Position numbers and translations under genes: made by a program
Part shown: piece after piece, positions 1 through 5,383 of the stretch
How positions within the stretch are numbered: the first letter of the stretch is position 1
Layout: every line of letters starts with the position of its first letter
From: G039029935 sp039029935
Lineage (GTDB): Bacteria > Chloroflexota > Anaerolineae > Caldilineales > Caldilineaceae
Reading direction: 5' to 3'
DNA length: 9,049 nt
Assembly: GCA_039029935.1 (NCBI GenBank)
Contig: JBCCFC010000512.1
Span: 1 to 9,049, forward strand
The notes under the pieces: model-generated
The model's input: the letters and a program-made list of their open reading frames with translations, nothing else
What the model was told of the DNA's origin: nothing
Database searches by the model: none

Positions 1-497
1 ATGACATTGCCGGACAGGTAGCTGACATGTTGGCAGCGCGGGCCGAGCGGGGGACGTGGAGTGATGTGCAGACATGGCTCTGGGTCCAAATAGCCAGCCC
101 ATCCATCCGATAGGCTAAAGGGTGCAACCCGCAGCCCAAAGTGCAGATGCGCACCACTGGACGAACCACTGTTTCCTGTCAACCCAATTTGCTGCCCACC
201 ACTAACGCGCTGACCCGCATGTACCGCCACCTGCGAGAGATGCGCATAGAGCGTGTGTCCCCATTCATGTTGTAACAGAATATATCGCCCAAACCCTGTG
301 TTGGGAACCGTGCTAAACTCCAGCACATTGCCATCCTGCACAGCCTGCACAGGCGTCCCCACAGGTGTCTGAAAGTCAATGCCATTGTGTCCCCGCAGCG
401 CAACCCCGCCATAGTTGACATTAGCATAGACCTCTGGACTGCCCCCAAAGGGAAGAATCACCGGAAAAGAACCTCTCAACGGTGGGTGTGTTAGCAT
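1..497 (-). CDS. M23 family metallopeptidase (LytM-like), 3' end beyond the window
   Basis: This is a zinc endopeptidase of the peptidoglycan-hydrolase family M23. The reading frame stays open from the ATG at 495-497 to position 1, so about 165 codons are visible and the C-terminus is missing. The metal-binding motifs are clear: HNGID (H37, D41) and HLHFG (H117 and H119, within SSSGAHLHFG). LYAHLS, with H86, lies between them, and VGTPVQAVQDG near residues 46-56 is also typical of the fold. The start is supported by GAGG (minus strand, 505-508) seven bases upstream. The protein begins almost directly with the catalytic domain (PFGG at 16-19). It shows no signal peptide and no LysM or coiled-coil region, so how it reaches the cell wall is unclear. 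Family members cut peptide cross-bridges in peptidoglycan, but the substrate here is not known. It is divergent from the deiminase gene at 959. Confidence 0.9.
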   Translation of the reverse strand, partial: MLTHPPLRGSFPVILPFGGSPEVYANVNYGGVALRGHNGIDFQTPVGTPVQAVQDGNVLEFSTVPNTGFGRYILLQHEWGHTLYAHLSQVAVHAGQRVSGGQQIGLTGNSGSSSGAHLHFGLRVAPFSLSDGWAGYLDPEPCLHITPRPPLGPRCQHVSYLSGNV

Positions 498-572
498 GTT
501 TTCGCCTCACTTTGCATCATTCAATTTAGACAATGATAGAAATCTGAATTTAGATATGATTGTTGTGCGGCT

Positions 573-602
573 ATTATAACATATTTTCTGTCAACAGTTC
601 AA
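573..602 (-). promoter_or_regulatory. Candidate sigma-70 promoter for the M23 peptidase gene
   Basis: On the minus strand there is a perfect TATAAT (forward 573-578) preceded by an extended -10 TGT. A TTGAAC -35-like box (forward 597-602) sits 18 bases further upstream. Transcription would start near 566, giving a leader of about 70 nt before the ATG at 497. This is a match by eye only. A TTGACA (forward 587-592) also lies nearby but with only 10 bases of spacing. Confidence 0.45.
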
Positions 603-680
603 TGACAAATGCCAAAACGATTCACGGAACAGATGTGTCGGGAAGAATTCCATTGGGACCATTGATTAAGCCTACGCTGT

Positions 681-709
681 TTGACATGCAGTTTGGCTCA
701 ATGTATACT
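681..709 (+). promoter_or_regulatory. Near-consensus sigma-70 promoter upstream of the deiminase gene
   Basis: TTGACA (681-686) and TATACT (704-709) are separated by exactly 17 bases, an almost ideal sigma-70 promoter. Transcription would start around 716, giving a leader of about 240 nt before the ATG at 959. That leader includes the octamer array and its hairpin with T run, so the promoter and the hairpin may work together as an attenuation unit. Confidence 0.55.
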
Positions 710-782
710 CAGGGTGTACTATTCCAAGCTACCTGATGTTATTTTCTATGTACTCTGTAAATTGAGTTTTTTGCAGCATAGA

Positions 783-896
783 AGCTAGTCAGCTAGTCAG
801 GTGGTCAGCTAGTCAGTTTGTTAGCCTGAAGTGCTGAAATGCTGAAATGCTGAAGTGCTGAAGTGCTGACGGCTGAGTAGCTAACTAGCTTTTTTT
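783..896 (+). repeat. Array of 8-bp repeats with imperfect inverted ends and a T7 tail
   Basis: From 785 the sequence is built of 8-base units. First come CTAGTCAG (twice), GTGGTCAG, CTAGTCAG and TTTGTTAG. After one extra base come five CTGAARTG units (826-865), then CTGACGG, CTGAGTAG and CTAACTAG (866-888). The left end (783-809) is an imperfect reverse complement of the right end (865-890). Counting by hand, the pairing runs 7 bp, mismatch, 5 bp, mismatch, 4 bp, small internal loop, 6 bp, around a loop of about 55 nt. A run of seven T (890-896) follows at once. It could be an intrinsic terminator or attenuator in the deiminase leader, or a small non-autonomous repeat element. No target-site duplication is evident. 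The right arm contains an 18-mer that recurs inverted at 6593-6610. Confidence 0.7.
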
Positions 897-958
897 AGTT
901 GCAACCCACATTGGCGATGCTCTTGATGCTAAATTGATGAGGAGTTTATTTTTGAACC

Positions 959-2095
959 ATGATGACACGACGAAATTTTCTATTGACATCTGCCCTATTT
1001 GCGGGCAGCGCTATGGTTGGATGTACAGAGGGGATACCTATGCCTGAACAATTGGGAAATCAGCCTTCCAGCGTAGACGAGCAAATGTTGGCTGGATGGT
1101 ATATGCCTGATGAGAGTGAGCTTCATACGCGTACATGGATGGCGTTTGGGGCCAGTGCCTCGATTTGGGGCTACGATCTGTTGCCCGAAGTGCAGGATAA
1201 CCTCGCCACGATTGCGCGCACAATTGCCGAATTTGAGCCTGTCACCATGTTGGTGCGAGAGAATGAGTTTGATCTTGCCTATGATCTGGTAGGAGATGAG
1301 GTGGACCTGCTGGTCTCACCGCTGGACGATCTATGGATGCGCGATACAGGTCCTGTGTTTGTGCTGACCGAGGCGGGAGAAAAGGCAGCGGTTGATTTTA
1401 ATTTTAACGGCTGGGGTAAAAAGCAGGTACATCGACGAGATGCGAAGGTCGCGGGCTTTGTTGCCCAGCAAACAGGTGTCTCGGTCATCAACACAGAACT
1501 TGTGTTGGAGGGGGGATGCATTGAGGTGGATGGTCATGGGACAGCGCTTATTACCGAAAGCTGTGTATTGAACGACAACCGCAACCCCAACGTTAGCAAG
1601 GCGCAGTTTGAAGACCTGCTCATGCCGTTGCTTGGTTTGGACAAGATCATCTGGCTACCGGGGATTCGTGGGCGTGACATTACCGATGGGCATACGGACT
1701 TTTATGCCCGTTTTGCCCGTCCCGGTGTGGTGTTGGCTGCTTTTGATCCCGATCCTGCTTCCTTTGACCACGAGATAACGTTGCAACATCTGGACATTCT
1801 ATCCTCGGCTACCGATGCACAGGGTCGCAGCCTTGAGATCATTACGCTTGAAGGGCCGCTCGACATCCGTGAAGACTATCTGACCGATGATTTTGCTGCG
1901 GGTTACATTGGCTATTATGTGTGCAATGACGCCGTGATTATGCAGGGCTTTGGCGATCAACAGGCTGATGACGCAGCACGACAAGCGGTTCAGACCGCGT
2001 TCCCTGAGCGTGAGGTAATTCAGTTAAATATCGACGGTATCGCTGCTGGTGGTGGCAGTATTCACTGTGCCACCCAGCAGGAGCCAGCGGTCTAA
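959..2095 (+). CDS. Agmatine/peptidylarginine deiminase family protein, Tat-exported lipoprotein
   Basis: Enzymes of this family (porphyromonas-type PAD/agmatine deiminase) hydrolyse a guanidinium group, turning agmatine into N-carbamoylputrescine or arginine into citrulline, and release ammonia. The fold is visible throughout: WMRDTGP (126-132, Asp129), LEGG (183-186), DGHTD (243-247, His245 and Asp247) and the C-terminal GGGSIHC with the nucleophile Cys370. The length of 378 aa fits the family. The N-terminus is unusual: TRRNFLLTS gives a twin-arginine motif at residues 4-5, followed by a hydrophobic stretch and MVGC. This suggests Tat export and lipid anchoring at Cys22, although Met at -3 is not the canonical lipobox residue. 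Bacterial agmatine deiminases are normally cytoplasmic. GAGGAG (939-944) lies 14 bases before the ATG, a long spacing; ATG 962 is an alternative start. The gene stands alone, so no polyamine pathway partner supports agmatine as substrate. Confidence 0.9.
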   Translation: MMTRRNFLLTSALFAGSAMVGCTEGIPMPEQLGNQPSSVDEQMLAGWYMPDESELHTRTWMAFGASASIWGYDLLPEVQDNLATIARTIAEFEPVTMLVRENEFDLAYDLVGDEVDLLVSPLDDLWMRDTGPVFVLTEAGEKAAVDFNFNGWGKKQVHRRDAKVAGFVAQQTGVSVINTELVLEGGCIEVDGHGTALITESCVLNDNRNPNVSKAQFEDLLMPLLGLDKIIWLPGIRGRDITDGHTDFYARFARPGVVLAAFDPDPASFDHEITLQHLDILSSATDAQGRSLEIITLEGPLDIREDYLTDDFAAGYIGYYVCNDAVIMQGFGDQQADDAARQAVQTAFPEREVIQLNIDGIAAGGGSIHCATQQEPAV

Positions 2096-2153
2096 CGGGC
2101 AACTTGAACCATAGAACAGTGTGGCCGACAGAAAGGTCAGAGCAAGGTGGCCG

Positions 2154-2402
2154 TCACGGTTGCAGTACTGGGTGAGGACCGTAGTCGTTGCGGGCAAGGT
2201 TGATCAGACGATGAAGTTGACCGCACTGTTCGGCTTCAGTCAACACTCTGTGCCACACGGTTTCGACGCTTGTACCAAAGGGAATGCGCGTAGCCTTAGG
2301 AGCAGTGTTTGTAAATTGTGCTGTATGGGCGCGATGGTCTGTTGGTGTGATGGTTTGTTGGTGTATTGACACAGTTGGCATAGCACAATTTAACGTCAAC
2401 AA
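2154..2402 (-). pseudogene. Short ORF ending in an EAD1-like (effector-associated) fragment
   Basis: An 82-codon ORF begins at TTG 2402, overlapping the end of the upstream retropepsin-like ORF; ATG 2379-2381 is an alternative start. Its first 39 or so residues look non-homologous, and residues 12-23 are simply the translation of a 16-bp tandem repeat. From residue 40 (IPFGTSVETVW, then LTEAEQCGQLHRLINLARND, then YGPHPVLQ) it resembles, from memory, the C-terminal helices of EAD1-type domains. Those domains sit on caspase-like, NACHT or other conflict effectors in Chloroflexota and cyanobacteria. The protein stops at once after this helix, with no effector domain. It is most likely a remnant, but a small adaptor protein is possible. 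The family assignment is tentative. Confidence 0.4.
2333..2364 (+). repeat. 16-bp direct tandem repeat, two copies
   Basis: Two adjacent 16-base units (2333-2348 and 2349-2364) read GATGGTYTGTTGGTGT and differ at one position. They lie within the 5' part of the short minus-strand ORF that ends at 2154, where they encode non-conserved residues. This fits slippage or relic DNA rather than a functional site. Confidence 0.6.
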
Positions 2403-2749
2403 CGAACCTCTGTCACCTCTCCAAGGCCGTCCAAAGTAACAACAAACCGATTCAAAACATCGCGACCGATAATAACCTCATCTGTATTCTCATTGGCAGC
2501 AACATTGATGTTATGGATTGTATGGCTTCCAATATGAATGGTGACACCATAGAATGTAATCATGTATCGTTGACCAGAAATGGTTCTGGTCCAGCCAGAG
2601 TTACTTTTTCGAGCGTGAATCTTTTGTAGGATTGATATGGGAATCAGCGAACCATCAGCATAAGCATCCATCAGTCTATCCAGTTCTCCCTGATCGTCAT
2701 CATCCAGCATTCGCATTCCCTGAAAAGCCAGCAACTCATCCAATTGTTC
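2396..2749 (-). pseudogene. Antitoxin 3' part fused to a retropepsin-like aspartic protease (chimeric remnant)
   Basis: This frame directly continues the CopG-like gene at 2750-2986 after an in-frame TAA. It can be read as an ORF of 115 codons from TTG 2743. Numbering from that TTG, residues 1-25 (DELLAFQ, then DQGELDRLM) match the usual continuation of the antitoxin family. From about residue 26 to the end the match is to small bacterial retropepsins (clan AA aspartic proteases): ADGSLIPISIL, ARKSNSGWTRTISGQRY, IIGRDVLN (91-98) and VVTLDGLGEVTEV. The protease active site should read D-T/S-G-A-D. Here it reads DAYAD (26-30), so the Asp is present but the Thr/Ser-Gly is lost and the strand before it is replaced by antitoxin sequence. 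Active protease is therefore unlikely. The junction lies near 2655-2670. The family matches come from memory and were not searched. Confidence 0.6.
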
Positions 2750-2986
2750 TTATTCATCCGTTGACAATGTGCGGCAAGCAGCTTTCCACAATGCCGCGTC
2801 ATTGAGCAAAAGCAACGCCGACATATCATTGACCAAGTGCTCAGGAATATCATCGAGCAGGGTAATCCCTGTCACCACTGTATCCACCAGTACATGTTCG
2901 TCAGGCTTGTGCCAACGCTGGGCCATACGCTGGATTTGATCATAAATGGTTTCTGGTAAACTAAATGTCATTGTTTTGACTGTCAT
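2750..2986 (-). pseudogene. CopG-like antitoxin family protein, cut short by an in-frame stop
   Basis: The 78-residue product starts with a ribbon-helix-helix-like segment (TMTFSLPETIYDQIQRMAQ, residues 5-23). It ends with LNDAALWKAACRTLSTDE (61-78), which resembles the conserved centre of a CopG-like family common in Chloroflexota and cyanobacteria (pattern DDAALWQAARSRLSPEQ). Full members continue past this point. Here a TAA (2750-2752) stands where the family usually has Gln, and the next codons (EQLDELL) resume the family pattern in the same frame. One CAA-to-TAA change explains the break. Such proteins are thought to be DNA-binding antitoxin-like regulators, but no toxin gene is adjacent. 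No ribosome binding site precedes the ATG; a TATAAT sits only 8 bases upstream. Confidence 0.6.
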
Positions 2987-2994
2987 AATGAGGA

Positions 2995-3000
2995 ATTATA
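2995..3000 (-). promoter_or_regulatory. TATAAT element next to the antitoxin start codon
   Basis: On the minus strand a perfect TATAAT (forward 2995-3000) ends 8 bases before the ATG at 2986. No good -35 box is visible and no Shine-Dalgarno sequence precedes the ATG. If used, the transcript would begin at or very near the ATG, so the mRNA would be leaderless. The region is AT-rich, so a chance match is possible. Confidence 0.25.
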
Positions 3001-3039
3001 TACACCCCTCACGTTTATACACACGCTCTTTCCATAGTC

Positions 3040-3054
3040 GCCAAGACGCTTGGC
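3040..3054. promoter_or_regulatory. Perfect inverted repeat, possible operator
   Basis: GCCAAG and CTTGGC form a perfect 6-bp dyad around ACG. It lies 53 bases upstream of the antitoxin ATG and about 100 bases upstream of the plus-strand promoter. A ribbon-helix-helix or other dimeric regulator could bind such a site, possibly the antitoxin-like protein itself before it decayed. There is no second copy nearby to support this. Confidence 0.25.
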
Positions 3055-3153
3055 CTTCAAATTTAATGACTAACATCATCGTCATGATACAACAGCGTAG
3101 CTCATTTGCAAAGAGAGAATGACTCAACGCATATAGAAATAGCAATCTATCTA

Positions 3154-3181
3154 TTGCCAATTGAAAACATTATGCTATAAT
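3154..3181 (+). promoter_or_regulatory. Extended -10 promoter for the oxidoreductase cluster
   Basis: TTGCCA (3154-3159) and a perfect TATAAT (3176-3181) are separated by 16 bases, with an extended -10 TG (3173-3174) at the right place. This is the best promoter candidate on the plus strand before the four-gene cluster. Transcription would start near 3188, leaving a leader of about 145 nt before the SDR start. A second TTGACA (3278-3283) lies closer to the gene but lacks a good -10 box at normal spacing. Confidence 0.55.
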
Positions 3182-3333
3182 CCAATGGCTGTTGAGGCAA
3201 TGGTATGAGCCTTGGAACCCTTTCCGTAGTCAGTAAGGGCTAGTGTGGCACAGTGATGGCTTAGGGGCTGGCGAGGATTGACATTCCTGTAAGGGCCAGT
3301 CGTGTAACCAGTTCTACATACAAGGATTTTGAT

Positions 3334-4290
3334 ATGAAAAATGAAACGATTTGTGTAATCGGTATGAGTGGTTACGTGGGTAGCCACGTCACCGCCGAAC
3401 TTTTAAACCAAGGATACTCCGTGAATGGAACACTGAGAGACCCACAAGGACCTCATGCGGGTTGGATTGAGCGCGAACTGATGCCCCTTGCTCAATCAGG
3501 GCAGGCACTTCAAGTGTGTGCGGCTGAAATCAGTGATCAGGATTCGTTGGAAAAGGCGATGACTGGCTGTACTGGGGTGATCATGTGTGCAGGGGTCGAG
3601 ACACAATCACCGGAAACCATTACGCTGATGGTCGGGGCCGCAGAGAACACCCTGAACGCCGCGTTAAAATTAGGCATTCATCGGGCCGTGTTTACCTCCA
3701 GTACAGGGGCAACCAACCCACCCGACGGCGAGCCACCGATGAAAGATGAAATGATTCACTGGTCCGACCCAGATCAACAGATTTCGGTTGGCAAATATTC
3801 CCCAGCAGCCAAGACGTTGATGGATAGGAAGGCTCTGGAAATGATGGAGACGTATCCCACTCTGAGGGTCTCTACGATTAACCCCTCGATGATTGCTGGG
3901 TCAGTTTTCCAAGATCAACCGACGACCACGTTAAAGTCTGTTCGAGCGATTTTAAAAAAGGAGCGTATGGCTGATAGTATTCCCAATGGGTCCATGTCTA
4001 TCATTGATGTCAACGACTTGGCAAAGTTACACATTGCCGCTTTAGAAAACGAGTCAGCGTCGGGTCGCTATTTCGGTCTGAAACAAAGTTGGCACTGGAA
4101 AGAGATTCTTGCTGCTTACAGTCGGGTCTACCCCGCTTATACACCACCAGCTTGGCCTGCTGACATGGAGCCAGTCACCGCCACTCAATTTGATTTTACC
4201 CGTCGAGACAGCCTAGGGGTTGAGCTGAAAGATTTGGATGAAATCCTTGGTGGTCTTATCCATGAGCTGAAGCGTCGAGAGATGTTGTAG
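3334..4290 (+). CDS. NAD(P)-dependent extended SDR, dihydroflavonol 4-reductase/epimerase-like
   Basis: This 318-aa protein belongs to the extended short-chain dehydrogenase/reductases, nearest by eye to dihydroflavonol/cinnamoyl-CoA reductase-like proteins that reduce a ketone or aldehyde with NAD(P)H. The Rossmann motif GMSGYVG (10-16) opens the protein, and RDP (35-37) after the second strand favours NADP(H). The catalytic Ser lies in VFTSSTGAT (Ser122 or Ser123). INPSMIAG (182-189) is also typical. The expected YxxxK pair appears as Tyr155 and Lys160 in KYSPAAKTLMDRKAL, one residue further apart than normal. AAGGA (3322-3326) sits 7 bases before the ATG, which fixes the start. It is the first gene of a cluster of four redox enzymes, 58 bases before the aldo/keto reductase. 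The substrate cannot be told from the sequence. Confidence 0.85.
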   Translation: MKNETICVIGMSGYVGSHVTAELLNQGYSVNGTLRDPQGPHAGWIERELMPLAQSGQALQVCAAEISDQDSLEKAMTGCTGVIMCAGVETQSPETITLMVGAAENTLNAALKLGIHRAVFTSSTGATNPPDGEPPMKDEMIHWSDPDQQISVGKYSPAAKTLMDRKALEMMETYPTLRVSTINPSMIAGSVFQDQPTTTLKSVRAILKKERMADSIPNGSMSIIDVNDLAKLHIAALENESASGRYFGLKQSWHWKEILAAYSRVYPAYTPPAWPADMEPVTATQFDFTRRDSLGVELKDLDEILGGLIHELKRREML

Positions 4291-4348
4291 TGCCATCGCT
4301 AGCGTAACGATAGAAGGGTAATCATAGAAATCACAGGGGGAAATCAAC

Positions 4349-5383
4349 ATGGAATATCGACGCATGGGACGCACGGGACTCAAGGTCTCGGAAGTTTGTC
4401 TGGGGACAATGACCTTTGGACATGGTGCAGGCAGTGAAGGCACAGACGAGGCAACAGCCATCGAAATGGTCTCCAAGGCCATCGACATGGGCGTGAACTT
4501 TTTTGACACGGCCAACGCCTATGCTGGCGGCAACTCAGAGACTATTCTGGGGAAGGCACTCAAGGGGCGACGGCGGGATGCCATTGTGGGCACAAAATTC
4601 TTCAACCCAGTGGGCCCTGGTCCCAACGACTCTGGCATGTCACGGGTCTATATCATGAATGCGATTGAAGACAGCCTGCGCCGTTTGCAGATGGATTACA
4701 TCGACCTCTATTATATTCACCATGTCGATGTGCAAACACCGCTGGAGGAGATGCTGCGGGCCTTAGATGACCTTGTGCATCAGGGCAAGGTGCGATATAT
4801 TGCGTGTAGTAATTATGAGGCATGGCGTTTGATGGAGTCGCTCTGGATCAGTGATAGCAAGGACTTGGCGCGCTTTGAATGTTACCAGCCACAGTATAAC
4901 TTGGTGGTACGTGATATCGAGCAAGAGATCATCCCTATCTGTCAACATAAAGGGCTAGGTGTGGTTACATGGGCACCGTTGGGCGGTGGTTTTTTGTCTG
5001 GCAAATATCAACCCGGCCAGCGGACATTGGATGGCTCACGATCCTCGGCTGGATGGGCCTACCCATCCCCATATTTTGCCGCTAATGCGGATGAAACACT
5101 ATCCGTGCTGCTGGAAGTCGCCGCCGAACTGGGCAAAACACCTGCACAGGTGGCACAACGCTGGATTCTGGAGCAACCCGCTATCACCTCCGTCATCGTC
5201 GGTGCGCGGACCATGAATCACTTTAAGGATAGCATGGGCTGTGTCGGCTGGCGACTGGAAGGGGATGCGTTGGCGCGATTGAACGCGGTTTCGCACCTAC
5301 CGGATCGTTATCCAGCGGCGATGGAAAAAAGCATGAAGGCCCGACGTGACGATGCAGTGACCATTGGTCGAACGGATGTCTAA
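4349..5383 (+). CDS. Aldo/keto reductase
   Basis: This is an NADPH-dependent carbonyl reductase of the AKR superfamily with a TIM-barrel fold, 344 aa, by eye close to the YajO/Tas-like bacterial branch. The catalytic tetrad is complete: Asp53 and Tyr58 (FFDTANAY), Lys83 (VGTKFF) and His124 (DLYYIHHVD). The N-terminal MEYRRMGRTGLKVSEVCLGT is the usual opening. SN at 154-155, TWAPLGGGFLSGKY (207-220) and the cofactor-phosphate loop VIVGAR (282-287) are in place. An AGGGGGA ribosome binding site (4335-4341) sits 7 bases before the ATG. The last 8 bases overlap the start of the monooxygenase gene, which suggests translational coupling and related function. In the cluster it could reduce an aldehyde or ketone produced or consumed by its neighbours, or act in the oxidative direction. 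Confidence 0.92.
   Translation: MEYRRMGRTGLKVSEVCLGTMTFGHGAGSEGTDEATAIEMVSKAIDMGVNFFDTANAYAGGNSETILGKALKGRRRDAIVGTKFFNPVGPGPNDSGMSRVYIMNAIEDSLRRLQMDYIDLYYIHHVDVQTPLEEMLRALDDLVHQGKVRYIACSNYEAWRLMESLWISDSKDLARFECYQPQYNLVVRDIEQEIIPICQHKGLGVVTWAPLGGGFLSGKYQPGQRTLDGSRSSAGWAYPSPYFAANADETLSVLLEVAAELGKTPAQVAQRWILEQPAITSVIVGARTMNHFKDSMGCVGWRLEGDALARLNAVSHLPDRYPAAMEKSMKARRDDAVTIGRTDV

Larger units (their letters stand above)
498..958. other. Divergent intergenic region with two promoters and an octamer repeat array
   Basis: This 461-base gap separates the leftward M23 gene from the rightward deiminase gene. I see no convincing coding sequence in it. It is AT-rich between about 510 and 610. It contains a minus-strand promoter candidate (573-602), a near-consensus plus-strand promoter (681-709), and an array of 8-bp repeats (785-888) that can fold into a long hairpin followed by a T run. 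These are listed separately. Confidence 0.6.
2987..3333. other. Divergent intergenic region upstream of the oxidoreductase cluster
   Basis: This 347-base gap lies between the broken antitoxin gene (leftward) and the SDR gene (rightward). I see no coding sequence. It holds a TATAAT facing left beside the antitoxin ATG, a perfect 6-bp inverted repeat at 3040-3054, an extended -10 promoter facing right at 3154-3181, and an unassigned leader of about 145 nt in which I recognise no riboswitch. Confidence 0.5.

Noticed and set aside
179..448. Minus-strand ORF of 89 codons
   Set aside because: It is a shadow in another frame of the M23 peptidase gene, whose own frame carries the zinc motifs and a ribosome binding site.
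785..888. CRISPR-like array
   Set aside because: Units are 8 bp with no unique spacers, so this is a simple tandem repeat and not a CRISPR array.
783..890. Insertion sequence or transposon
   Set aside because: The inverted ends look element-like, but there is no transposase and no target-site duplication, so only a repeat is claimed.
2121..2369. Plus-strand ORF after the deiminase gene
   Set aside because: It has no recognisable motifs and no ribosome binding site, and it overlaps the better supported minus-strand EAD1-like frame.
3278..3308. Second promoter with TTGACA close to the SDR gene
   Set aside because: The -35 box is perfect, but the only -10-like sequences are poor and 18-19 bases away, so the upstream extended -10 promoter is preferred.
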